A DNA stretch of 64,000 nt, taken from Icerya purchasi. Its lineage: Eukaryota > Arthropoda > Insecta > Hemiptera > Monophlebidae. The notes below the pieces were generated by a model. It ran no database searches, was not told where the DNA came from, and saw nothing but the letters and a program-made list of their open reading frames with translations. The stretch covers positions 35,043,083 to 35,107,082 of the forward strand of contig CM077115.1 of the NCBI GenBank assembly GCA_039619475.1, read 5' to 3'. The translations under genes and the position numbers were made by a program. This document shows positions 21,972 to 33,099 of this stretch, one piece after another. The stretch's first letter is position 1, and the number at the start of each line of letters is the position of its first letter.

Positions 21972-22716
21972 TTTTTTTACTTCCGATACTGAAAAATTGG
22001 TTTCTTATGCACCTCTAGAAAATTATCTCCAAATATGAGCTCTTAATATTAATAGGAAGATCCTCCTTATCGAAGTTTTCCATTTTTACCTCAGTCCCAT
22101 ATGAAAAAATTCATATCTTGCCACTAATTGAATGTACAGCAAATCTCAACACATATTTTTGTGGGAAATTGAACGTTCTACAAAAGAGGTCTCTTACAAT
22201 TTTTCCACTAATTTAACCATTTAAAAGATATTAAAGGTCAAAGTTTGAAGAACCGAGGAAATTTTTTTTTTCTTCTTAATTTTTCAACTCGCTAATTAAT
22301 AAAACTCATAAAATGAGTAATACATATTTTTGTAGAGACCATTTATGTAGATCAGATAATTTTCCACAAAAACACGTATTGCTCATTTTATGAGTTTTAC
22401 TAATTAGCGAGTCTTTATAAGAAGAAAAGAAAATTTTTCCTCAGTTCTTCATTTTGACCTTCAATATCTTTTAAACGGTTAAATTAGTGGAAAAAGTGTA
22501 AGAGACCTCTTTTGTAGAACGTTCAATTTCCCACAAAAATATATGTTGAGATTTGATGCACATCTAATTAGTGGCAAGATATGAATTTTTTCATATGGGA
22601 CTGAGGTAAAAATGGAAAACTTCAATAAGGAGAACTTTCCTTTTAATATTAAGAGCTGGAAAGAATTTTCTAGAGGTGCCTAGCAACAAATTTTTCGGTG
22701 TCGGAAGTAAAAATCT
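21972..22716. repeat. Long inverted repeat (foldback) with about 350-bp arms and a 32-bp loop
   Basis: The left arm (21972-22333) is nearly the exact reverse complement of the right arm (22366-22716). Matches include the outer ACTTCCGA.AC.GAAAAAT, CACCTCTAGAAAATT and GAGGTCTCTTACA blocks and the innermost CTCGCTAATTA. The loop is 22334-22365. Identity is high by eye, roughly 90 percent with small indels. There is no coding capacity. It could be a foldback/MITE element or an inverted duplication, and a transcript would form a very long hairpin. Confidence 0.85.
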
Positions 22717-22799
22717 TTTGTGAAAAGCAAAGAACAAAAGTATCAGAAAATTTTCTGAAAACTTTCTAACTATTGTACGAGTTTTAGAAGAATTTAAAT

Positions 22800-22877
22800 A
22801 TGGCTTTTGAATTAAGCTTATGACATCTAAAAATGATTGGCTTTTAGCTTTTAACTTTCGGCTGGCTTTCAAGCCCT
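22800..22877 (-). repeat. hAT-like terminal sequence shared with 10.4 kb
   Basis: Read on the minus strand from 22877, CTAGGGCTTGAAAGCC and then CCGAAAGTTAAAAGC resemble the end at 10403 (CAGGGCATGAAAGCCGAA). No partner end or target-site duplication was found. Probably a fragment. Confidence 0.35.
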
Positions 22878-23178
22878 AGTGATGAGGTTTGAACAGGTAA
22901 GCTTCGTTAAGTCGGACGTGATTACAAATATGTCAGATTTCAAAGAAATTTTATAATTCAGATTTATTTAAACAGAGAATTGCTGTGATCAATATTTTGT
23001 AAACTTTATTACTCATTTTTGTGACATTAGGATAAGCATATATTATTTGAATTAGTGGTCATTTAATACAGTTGACCTGCTATAGTTTGAGTTATGGGAC
23101 CGATGGGGTGTCGAATTACCAAAGGTTGATTTTTTTGAAATTGAATTTTAGCTTCTAAGGCAAGAAAATTTAAGTTGT

Positions 23179-23238
<60 letters not shown>
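23179..23238. repeat. (TA)n microsatellite, about 29 units
   Basis: A nearly uninterrupted TA dinucleotide run between a CATATA start and a TTGTTACAATATTG flank. Confidence 0.95.
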
Positions 23239-23241
<3 letters not shown>

Positions 23242-23499
23242 ACAATATTGAGTACATATTTTATGGTCATTAAGGATATATATAAAAAAACAGACGATTA
23301 GGCATAGTTTTACACAAGTGAATGATACAAATTTATTAAATATTTATGTTTATAACATGTAGTTATGTATAACCCAAATCCAAAAAATTATGAATATAAA
23401 TCAGCTCCTGCATACTAAGGAATTTGTAGAGTAATTCGTATAACATAAAACAATACAAATTATTGCGATTGTCTATATACCTACAGTACAAACTTACAG

Positions 23500-25510
23500 C
23501 TTAAAAAAATCTGTAATTGTTTTATGATTCTTCTTAAGTAAAGAGTCTGTCATGGCTTTTTCTTGAAAATCTTTCAACATTAAAATGTCTCGTAGTCAAT
23601 TTCCCTCTTCTCACACTAACGTATCAAAGTGTTTGCAGCGAACATAAATTCATTGTAAGTGATTGTGCATTTCATCTCCATGACCTCCTCAATTGAGTCG
23701 TCTACAACACGAGCTGTAACTTCCTGGATTATCTCCTCTTCTGTCAGATCAGAATCAAGGTCATGGTCTAATATCCATTTTCTCAAGTCTTCTGCAGATT
23801 CTTACAGAATGTTAATTTCATCACAAAATGTAAGCACAACCTCCATAACATCGTTGTCAGATTTGTTATTTCTGTTGTTTTTCTTTTGAAGGAGGTTTTT
23901 TGGCTAAACATTTTTCCATTTTTTTAGAGTTAAAGACGTGACTTGATGGCATGCAAATGCTACATTGATAATGGTATCCTTGATGTTGAATCTTTCCAAG
24001 ATCGATGTGATATCTGCGTCAGGTTGGTTGATGATATCAATCAGTAGGCGCTTCTTCTAATGTGTTTTCAAAGTCTTTATAACATTTTGACCCACCGACT
24101 GAATCAATGCAGTACAATTTTTTGGAAAATACAAAGCTTCTATGTAACCATCAGCCGTCTCAACTTTTTTTTTTTTTTTTAAATTTTGGGCTCGTCAACC
24201 GGGGGACCTTCACCTAGAAACAATTATAATAGGAAGGAGTTAATTATATCTTGATACAGTCAGACATTGTTAGAAGAAAGGAACAAACAATAGGAATAAT
24301 CTGTGGAAAGGAAAAAGAGGCGCAATCAGCAAATTGAAGTAGAAAGCAGAGCATTCAGCAGAAAGAGATGAACACTCAAAGAACACATGGTACGCATCGC
24401 AAACATACTCTTCGTTTGAACGGAGAGGACAATATGGAGAGGCAACAAACGAAAAACGAAAACGGAAGGAAGATAATAAAGTATGGCTTAAAAGCGTAAG
24501 CGAATAATGCAGACAACAACAGAACGACGAAGTGAAGGAAACAAAGGGAACCACGGATTGGCAGGAAGACTAGGTTGAACAGACAGATAAAAAGAACAAT
24601 TGTTAGAGAAAGAAGAAACGTACATATCCGACCAAAACCTAAGATGAAAACCTTTGCATAGCGGAAGGAGATTGGACGATGGGACTTTTTTAAAGAAGAA
24701 GTGAAAAGAGATAGCAACCTGAGCAAAAGAGTCCGCCGCTTCATTACTGAAGATGTCCGAATGACTAGGAACCCACGGCATATCAATTTGAACGGAATGA
24801 AGGGAAGAAAAAACATGGATAAGTGAGCGTATGCGGAGTATGATAAAATCACAGGAATGATCAGGTAGGGGAGAACAAATGGCCTGAAGAGTCATGGAGT
24901 GAGATATAATTAAGAATTTAGAGGAAAAGTGATTGGAGGAAATGAAAATAATGGAACGTAGGATAGCCATCAATTCGGCTGTGAATATGGAACAGAAAGG
25001 AGGCAAACGAAAAGATTCTGAAAAGCCAAAATCTGGAAGGATAAAAGAGGCAACGACACCATCCAATTCTTCCTTGTCCGAGTGTCCAGGGGCATTATCT
25101 AACAACAAAAAATCCTTCAATGGCAGATTTTTTGTCTTTAAGTGTTCTTTGACTTCTTGTACAAAATGGTTGGAAAACCAGTCTAAAAAACTTCTTTAGT
25201 GATCCGCGCTCGGCATTGGTTTTCGTACATTATTTGAAGAGATTCGACTTTTATATTTTTAAATGACCGTGGAGGCTTGGATTTACCCGCAGCTAAGAGT
25301 TTTAACATACGACTTCCAGCGGAATTTGCACAAATCATTAACGTGATACGCTCTTTTTTAAGTTTCCTTCCTGAAACTTTGTTTTTTTTTTATCTCCTAC
25401 AGAAGTTTTTGTTGGAAGTTTCCATCAGTTTAAGTCGGTTTCATCGGCATTATACAGTTGCTCGGGCGTAAAGTCTAATTCGGCGATTACTTTTTCAAAA
25501 TAAATGGTTA
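23500..25510 (-). pseudogene. pogo/Tigger-Jerky type transposase, decayed and split by a LINE
   Basis: On the minus strand the catalytic domain starts with LYNADETDLN (about 25460, first Asp). It continues through ERITLMICANSAGSRMLKL (about 25330) and a block with KPPRSFKNIKVE. The second Asp lies in LLLDNAPGHS (about 25090). A LINE then interrupts (24165-25063). The frame resumes with ALYFPKNCTALIQSVGQNVI (about 24110), where the usual MDQGVI Asp is Gly. The C-terminus has LRKWILDHDLDSDLTEEE (about 23750) and LLKKNHKTITDFF (about 23520). Several stops and loss of the third Asp make it inactive. The N-terminal CENP-B-like DNA-binding region was not seen. Confidence 0.75.
24165..25063 (-). mobile_element. 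5'-truncated LINE (RNase H end) inserted in the pogo transposase
   Basis: About 900 bp on the minus strand, ending in a T16 run at 24165-24180 (a poly(A) tail in its own sense). The frame encodes an RNase H region (FTAELMAIL, ISHSMTLQAI, MPWVPSHSDIFSNEAADSFA) and a C-terminal part (LRRSVVVCIIRLRFSHTLL, then VCDAYHVFFECSS). The usual DS of the third motif is altered to HS. The insertion falls in frame with the upstream pogo sequence, giving an apparent 210-codon chimaeric frame (24488-25120). The poly(A) and 5' truncation fit target-primed reverse transcription. The flanking duplication is only about 4-6 bp and unsure. Confidence 0.7.
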
Positions 25511-26728
25511 TTGTAATAAAATTGCTTCGCTAGGGAATGTTTAGTGTGCACTAGTGATGAAAAATATGATACACTTTTGACGTATTGACACAGTGAGACA
25601 GCAAATTATACTTCTTATATTTTCCATCATATGATAATGTGCAAGACGTTTCTAATTGTACTTAAGTTTGCGGGGAAATTATTCAAAATAAATAAACTTT
25701 TGAAATCACGTTTTGAATAGCTGTTCATAATGTTATTATTAATAATCTGTATAAGCACTGCACATTGAGACAACATGTGACACTTTTTATAACTGCCTGA
25801 TGACTCTTTACTCTATTAACTGCAGGATGTTTAGATTCTGAATGCCTTATAAACACAGATGTTGAAGACCATTTATAAAATAAAAATAATGTACAAGAGT
25901 ATAAATTACATTTTGCCGTTTCCTTAGTTATTGAAGTGAAATAATCCCAGACAGAAAATAATACATATGGTTATTTTAAACTTATTTTTATTCAATAAAA
26001 AACTCTGTAATTTAACTTCTTTACCTTTTTTAAGAACCATGTAATTTAACAGTCAAGCTTTTTTAAAAACTAATTTTGTTTTTTTATAAATTAATTAAAT
26101 AAAAAATTATTTTTTCACTTTCTTGGTCCATGTTCCTATATAACCTATAGAAAAGTAGACTTAACATTCTTGAAGAAATTTCAGAACATACCTCTTACGA
26201 ATTCATTGTATTGACTTGGCAGAATTTTTATTCAACTCTGATATTAAATTAACTAACAAAAATTAAAAATTTATTTGGTTTTCAAGCTTCGAAGTTAGCA
26301 TCACCTAACCAGGCAGAGATATATACTTATATTAACTGATTTCAAAGATAAATAATCCTAGCCTTCTTTTTTTTTTCATTTAAAACAATAAATAAAAATT
26401 GTATTTATTTCGAAAATTTAATGACATACTTAGATAATCATGGTTATAAATTTCAATTGACAAAATTTCGTTAACGTTACTGATATAATCGTTATTTACA
26501 TTGTATGCGAATATCTATTACATAAAACTGTTTAAGAATCCTCTTAAATTACAACGTGCCATAATGATCATGCTCGCAACGAACGGGGAGAAACTGCACC
26601 AAAATTCAAGTACTTAGATACTTTTCCCACCATAATCCCTTGAGTATATAATTTTTCAGGTGTTAAGGCATCGTTTAAGAAATAAAAAAAATGGGTTTTT
26701 TGAAATTTCTACCATGGCCTAACCCCTT

Positions 26729-27062
26729 GAGCGGTGAAATTTTTATAATGCTCGATTTATAAAAAAGTTTTTCTTTCATAAAAATTTTATTGTGCACTTA
26801 TTTTAAACAATAACTATGTGTTTTTCAATTCATTTTCTATTCTATTTTTGCTTTCAGTAAGCTTATAGATTTGAAGCAGAAAAATCATGTTCATTCGAGC
26901 GATGAAATTTTTATATGATACTCGATTTATAAAAAATGTTTCCTTTCATAAAAATTTTATTGTGCACTTATTTTAAACAATAACTATGTATTTTTCATTC
27001 ATTTTCTATTCTATTTTTGCTTTCAGTAAGCTTATAGATTTGAAGCTAAAATCATGTTCATT
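26729..27062. repeat. Tandem duplication, two units of about 168 bp
   Basis: The units start at 26729 and 26897 with GAGCG(G/A)TGAAATTTTTATA and both end with AATCATGTTCATT. They differ at a few bases and small indels. This looks like a simple local duplication. Confidence 0.9.
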
Positions 27063-27169
27063 TATTTTTTTAAATTGATGGCTTTCTCTAAAATTGCAGA
27101 CTTGAACCGCCTTTGTAAATGCTTATATATAGAACTTCCAGACATTTCGGTCATACTTCATTAGAAATA

Positions 27170-27372
27170 ATGAAACACTTATAAAACACTTATAAAACAC
27201 TTATAAAACACAAATGTAATTATAAATATTACATACTAAATTTTCGACTTATTTTGAATACTGATCTATCCATAATCACGGCATTAATTAACATTCGGAA
27301 CTAGTCAGAAATTAAATACTCGTACGTAATATTTATAATTACATTTGTATAATATAAGTGTTTCATTATTTC
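27170..27372. repeat. Inverted repeat with an internal 11-bp tandem repeat
   Basis: ATGAAACACTTAT and ACAAATGTAATTATAAATAT at 27170-27230 are mirrored by their reverse complements at 27325-27372. The left arm also contains about four copies of CTTATAAAACA. Possibly a small MITE. No target-site duplication was found. Confidence 0.6.
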
Positions 27373-28609
27373 ATAATTTCCGAGTGTGCTAACTTGATAA
27401 ATTCATTTTTTCCGATATTTCATCCCACAATCCTTCTTTACATGTCCATTAAAATAATTCTAATTACCATTATCTCATACTGGTGAACAAGAGGTTGTCA
27501 GTTGTAAATAAAGGATATTTTCCATTTATTTATATCAATATAAACCAGTACTTCTTTCTCGCCCTTTGTACCATTTGTGATATCCAACAAGAAGGGCCAC
27601 AGACTGATTTGGTAATGTCTGCATTATCTGACTCAATACTTTAAAATTTAACGATCTCGATTCTACATTAAGACGTATCGAATAACAGAACTAGAAAAGT
27701 ACATATCACTATTTGTCCAAGAGCAACCGTATCAGAAAATTCCTTATACTTCTACATATCTTTGTACACTAAATCAAACGCTTGTTTAAAAACTGATTTT
27801 ATTTTTTTGGGATTCTCTACAATCGAAAATATGATTTTTTTAATTTTCCGTACGATTACAACCTTTCTCGGAAAATTGTTAAAAACAAATAAAAATATTA
27901 CGATGTACCCGTTATACTATAAGCACTAATACAGAAATAAAACACAAATTGTCAACGTTTAATCCTATTTTTATTTATATACACTTGTTTATTTATAACC
28001 TAAATTAAACAAAAAATTATACATGAAAAAGATCAAATGAAGAATGAAAACTTAATTATTACGTTATTTAAGGAATTTAAAACTTCTCGTGATTTAAGTG
28101 CCAGCGAATAGAAATGTTGCGTAATTTAATAAACTGCAAAAATTCCGCATTATAATACGTATATAAAGGAAAAGTCTAAACATACAACAGCTCGAAATTA
28201 TTTATATAAAATTAAAGTTATTAAAATATTCGCAGAAAAGACTGGAAAATAATCTTTTATCCGCTTAAATGAATGCTCGAAAAGATAATAGTATAAGACG
28301 TTTAAAAAAGTCATTCGCGGTTAAATTTGAAGAACCCGATTAACGGTTACGTACATATCTCTTCAACTTGTTCGTCGCCACTCGTTATACAAAGTTAACT
28401 ATTATCATCTATATCCTACATCCACTTTATTGAAACACAAAAAAATATACCGCAATTCGTAAACATCTACTTAATCATCCTAAAGTCTGCTTTTGACAGA
28501 GAAATACGACAGATTTAAAAATAAGTATACGAAAATTCGAGTGACGTACTTTAAAGTTTGAATAATATGTTCGCGCATGTCCATTATACGGTAAATATTC
28601 GTCAGCAGT

Positions 28610-31122
28610 TCACTGCTTGGCGGCAGCTTTATTCTGAATAGGTAAAAATAATTTAAATTCAGCCGGTAATTCGTCTTCTGAGTACAAGCGATCTGAAAAA
28701 TAAACTCTTCTTATACGGCAGTTAGCGTGAATTTGCACCCGAAGTGTTTCTACATAATTTGTACCGTAAGCCCGCCTTGTAAAATCCATCAGGTTAAATT
28801 GAATTTGATTCCAACCTTCGTCCAATCGCATAGGCATTGTACAAATAAACGGTTTAACTCGTGTTGTAGACTGATAATTGCTCGCTCGAAATCGTCTGCG
28901 TACATTTTTATCGTCTAAAATCTACACACACAATACGAATTAACATTATTTTCATCAACAGTCGATAACGTTATAATTATCAATTAAATGAAAATAATAA
29001 TACCGTAACTTTTGGTGTTTTTTCGAATACATTAATGCCTTCAACAACGATTTTATTTTTCCAGTGGAATAGGGCGAACTACGTGGACAAATGGGATAGT
29101 GATCGCCAACGCGCTATGTAGCGTACGGCACCCGAAGAAGAAGAAGAAGAAGAAGAAGTGGAATAGGCAAAACATGATGTAAAAATATGGAATAGGTGAA
29201 TGTATAGCAAAAACAAGAAAGAACTAACTAATAGCGGTTGAATCTACTTTAGGATTCTACTACCGGCTTGAGTAGAAATAAAAACTGTCTTTTACCTAGA
29301 ACGCATTAATACGTAAAAATAAAATCGTAACGAAAAGTATTCCTATTAAAGAGATTAATTTGGTTTAAATAATAAAATATAATTTTCATTTTATTAATTC
29401 GAATAATAATTATAACTAAAATACACTAATAAAAATATTAGAAACTATAGCAGCTAATAAAAAAGATTATACGTTACCTGGGAAAATCAAAAATATGTTG
29501 TTTTTTTTTTAAATATGCGCAGAATAACGTTTTTTCAATCCTCAAGATTTTTTTTTTTTTTTATTAACAATTAAACATATAATTTAATACACAATTCGTA
29601 TTAAATTGTCAATGGAACGAAGTTGAGATATTATAAATTGGAAATCATACTTTATCACTCTCGTAAAGATTTTTTTAATTCAATTTTTATTCGAGTTTTG
29701 GTATCAATCTCTCAACCTAATTTCATAAAGTTCATAATATTACTAAAGCAATATCAAACCGGATGCAAAAGTTAATTTGCTTACGAACTTATATGTTTCC
29801 ATAGAGCAATAATACTAATAAGAGCATTTTATGACTTATGTAAAAGTTTACGTTTCAATAATATCGTTCATTGCATTGTTGATGTACATTAGATTTTGAT
29901 TTTTCGGTAATATTTTAATCATAAATTATCCTGCACAACGTTTTTTATTATTCCTTTTTGTTTAATTTATTGTCGATGATCTTAGCTAGTATAACAGGAT
30001 TATCTTTAAGTGTAACATTGTACACGAAAGAAATATATATTGTAGAACATAATTAAATAGGAATTTCGAACATTTTAGTAATCGCCCGTAGTTCCCTTTC
30101 GAACAATGTAAATCGAATCTATAACAGCGTATCGTGTTACCGAATCATAAATTTAACAGTGAACGACTCATCAAACGCATGTTCAAAAGTACGATACCTA
30201 TTATTTAAATTAACGCATGCAGTTTAGTCTATAAAAAGGTTTTAAAACTAAAAAAACGCGAAAGGAAGTTGTTGCACTTTCTTTTTATATACATTGGTTA
30301 ATATAAACATGTTTGTAAGAATTTTTAATTGTATGAAATGTAATCGATGATAAAAATTTCAAAAAATCAGTACAACATCCTCGACATAAGAATTTTAATG
30401 GCAGCAGATAACCTTTTAAATAAACTGACTACATAAGTTAGTGTTCAATGTAAATCAATGATTATAATTATTTTTGATAAACCGTTACAATTGAAACATA
30501 GATATTTTTAATAGTTAAACTGCATTTTAAGTACGAAATTTAAGCTGTTTTTGTTTTCTATATTCACCTCAGTACACAAATTCACTGTTTAAATGAACTA
30601 CTATTATGTTAGATGTAAAAAGAATGCTTTCGTTTCCATATTACATCACACCTTGATTTTTAATGTGTCCGCTTTTTAGCAATTTTTAAAAATATACATA
30701 ACTTAATTAATTAAATAGACGTAAAAATTAGGTCAATTAATTGAATTTGTGTTAAAATTCAAAATTAAATATATATATATATATATATCTTTAATATTAT
30801 TTAAGAAAATAGGGTAACTAATAATCATTAAGTATAAAATACTTACTTGAACTTCGAAAGTAAAATATTTTTTCAAATTTTTTACTATCATTACCAGAAA
30901 AGGTAATTTTATTCCCAGCGTTTTTTTAGGATCCGCCGGACAAGTAATGTATATTGTGCTAACGTTTGATCCGACAATTTCTAGAACTAGAGACTGTATA
31001 TCATTATCAGTTATTCGTTTAATATGACCATTTCGGACCTTTTTATCCCAAATCTGTAACGGTTTACTGCCGATACTATATAAAATTGATAAAAAACCAC
31101 TCTGAAAAGTATTTTTAAACAT
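28610..31122 (-). CDS. CFAP20: Cilia- and flagella-associated protein 20 (Bug22)
   Basis: A highly conserved microtubule inner protein of motile cilia and sperm flagella, also linked to centriole and ciliary tubulin modification. Exon 1 (30847-31122) begins at the ATG at 31122, giving [20 protein letters not shown] as in other animals. An upstream in-frame TTG is not used. It ends in FEVQ followed by a perfect donor, GTAAGT. Exon 2 (28610-28921) follows an acceptor TGTGTGTAG, opens with [11 protein letters not shown] and ends with QNKAAAKQ. The intron (28922-30846, phase 0) is about 1.9 kb and contains a small retroposed insert. The product is 195 residues; the human protein has 193. The frame is unbroken and near-identical to vertebrate sequence throughout, so it is surely a functional gene. 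A candidate RFX site lies about 100 bp upstream. Confidence 0.97.
29074..29158 (+). mobile_element. Tiny 5'-truncated retroposon tail in the CFAP20 intron
   Basis: An insert of about 85 bp ends in (GAA)n (about 29134-29158) and is flanked by an 11-bp direct repeat AGTGGAATAGG (29063-29073 and 29157-29167, the last bases overlapping the GAA tract). A microsatellite tail plus target-site duplication is the footprint of a 5'-truncated LINE or SINE. It is plus-sense, opposite to CFAP20, and intronic, so it does not affect the protein. Confidence 0.7.
30772..30789. repeat. (AT)9 microsatellite in the CFAP20 intron
   Basis: A short alternating AT run about 60 bp downstream of the exon 1 donor on the gene's strand. 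Confidence 0.8.
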
Positions 31123-31222
31123 TCTGAGCAATCAAAAATTCATTAAATTACGAAAGATTAAAAATTATGAAACTAACTACAAACGAACATGAAGCGGTTT
31201 ATTTATTTAAAATAAGCGGTCG

Positions 31223-31236
31223 GTAACCATAACAAC
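31223..31236 (-). promoter_or_regulatory. Candidate RFX X-box upstream of CFAP20
   Basis: On the gene's strand the 14-mer is GTTGTTATGGTTAC, about 100 bp before the start codon. RFX transcription factors bind GYTRYY-N(1-3)-RRHRAC. The left half-site matches fully, and the right half-site differs at one position (T for R). The near-palindromic arrangement, the position and the ciliary target gene all fit. No transcription start was mapped, so it remains a prediction. Confidence 0.5.
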
Positions 31237-31239
31237 ATA

Positions 31240-32050
31240 AAATTTTAATCGAATGTTTTGGGTTCTGTGTGGTTGAGTTTACAAATAAAATTTAAGAATT
31301 ATTTCAAGATTTTAGTATTATCAGCAGTTTTTAATTATAACTTTGAAAATTTATTCTAATTACTACTAATAAAGTAACAACATCGAAATTATTATTCATG
31401 CAAGAACTTATTGTCATTAAAATAAATTTTTTTTTTTTTTTTTTTAATTACAACTAACCGCATAAAAAATTGTGAATAATTTTCTAATTTAATATTTTGT
31501 GCAAAAATTTTTACTTTTCTATTTTCAATATTCGCTACAGCAATAAAATTGTATTACAGTATTAATTGGTGATAGTAGTTAGTAAATAACACAAAAAGTA
31601 ATTTACTGTTGTGATATAGTTTATAATGCGACATAGTTGTATAATTTAATATTTTCTTGTGTGATACTGTTATCACAATGAAAAAAAAAAAATAGAAAAT
31701 GTATTAATTTTATTTTCAATGTTTAAAAAACATTTTTAAATTTAATTTGTTGTCACCTGTCGGTTATCAATTTTATATTTCTTACAAATTAATAATTCAG
31801 CATGATGGTTAGACAATGCCATCTTAAATTGATTTTGTTGGAATATTGCTTAAAACAAAACTCACATACAAACATTTTAAAACACAATAACAGGCAGAAA
31901 ATTTAGAAGTGACATGAGGACCACCGGTGGTGAGTAAGCAAAGCAGTGACGTTTCATGATAAAATTTTCTCTTGTTTTAACACATTGAAGTCGGTGCTTA
32001 TAGTCTGTAACACAGCAATTCTGGGAAGTCTGTATTACTTTCAGTTTGAT
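31240..32050. other. AT-rich intergenic stretch
   Basis: No gene recognised. It contains a T18-like run at about 31426-31445 and an A12 run at about 31681. Confidence 0.5.
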
Positions 32051-32059
32051 GGTTTAGCG

Positions 32060-33090
32060 CAACCTCAAATTTGAATCCCTTATGTCCAGACTATATTAAG
32101 CGTTTGTTATCCGTTGTCAGTACACCGTTTCTTTCTATCAGCCAATAGATTTTTTTAACCTGCAAATCTAGTTCTTTCTTTTTTATTTGTATGTGGTGTT
32201 TCCACGTTAATCGACTGTCTAAGTGCAAACCTAACTGGCCGTTTTTGTACAGGCAGATCTGTGTTATTGATCCTAACGGGTGGGACTTGAACTTTTCGGT
32301 TAGTAATATGGATATTCACCGATTTTCCATTTTTTAAACCATATTTCCGCCTTTTGTAGATTATTGCTAGCTATCTTTAGATCTTCATGTGATAAAAGGA
32401 GTGCCGTGTGGTTCGCAAGAAAATCTGCTGTGTATTACAAGTACAGTATGGGGTCCAACACAGAACTCTAGGGAACGCCTACGAAAACAGGATGTATTTC
32501 TGAGTAGGTATATTCATAACGAACTTGGAAATGTTGATTTTCAAGGTACGATTTTAGTAACAGGTAAAGATTAATTCGGGAACAAATATTTTAATTTGTA
32601 TAGTAAGCCATCGTGCCAAACTTTATCGAAAGCTTATTGAACGTCGAGAAGTGCCGCGGTACATTCTTTTTTTGTCTCTAAACTATTTTCAATTACACTA
32701 ACCACCCGATGCAATTGATCAATCGTAGATTGGTGTTTTAATAAGCTGAACTGATGCTGCGGAATTACATTAGTTGACTGTATAATATAATGCTGTAACC
32801 TTTTCAATATTAATTTTTCCAATATCTTTGATAAAACAGGCAACAAGGAAATCGAATATTAAGATGTTACAAAATAAGGTCTTTACCAGATTTTGGAATC
32901 ATTATAATTTGCACAAACTTCCATTGTACCGGGAGGAAATATTGTACGCGAAATATTGCCGTACATATAGAAGTGAGCAGTACTATAGCTTTCCACGTAA
33001 GTTTTTTTTAATAATTCAGCGCTTATTAAGTCGAAAGCCCTGGGCTTTTCTTCTTTTTCAGCATTTTAAGTAGACATCCAACCTCATGAG
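32060..33090 (-). pseudogene. Jockey-type LINE reverse transcriptase remnant
   Basis: On the minus strand: IMIPKSGKDL (about 32900), then LLPVLSKILEKLILKRL-like sequence in 32634-32846, IPQHQFSLLKHQSTIDQLHRV and AALLDV, then AFDKVWHDGLLYKLK (about 32620). Next come a broken VFVGVPxSSVLDPILYL segment (about 32480) and the thumb words LGLHLDSRLTWKHHI (about 32230) and KKIYWLIERN (about 32140). This order and wording fit Jockey-clade pol. Stops and frameshifts are frequent, and endonuclease, ORF1 and a 3' tail were not seen. Confidence 0.75.
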
Positions 33091-33099
33091 GAGATGCTA

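Larger units (their letters stand above)
25520..28600. other. AT-rich intergenic region with small repeats
   Basis: No gene recognised. A segment at about 25575-25625 (CACAGTGAGACAGCAAAT) recurs at about 56370-56405. Two tandem 168-bp units occupy 26729-27062 and an inverted repeat lies at 27170-27372. The last few hundred bases probably include the 3' untranslated region of CFAP20, but no polyadenylation site was assigned. Confidence 0.5.

Noticed and set aside
24270..24852. Phe/Ser/Leu-rich minus-strand frames overlapping the LINE insert
   Set aside because: They are alternative phases or frame-shifted continuations of the RNase H/C-terminal region, not separate membrane proteins.
29134..29158. 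(GAA)n run as a disease-type or regulatory repeat
   Set aside because: It is the tail of a small retroposon with a target-site duplication, so no special role needs to be invoked.
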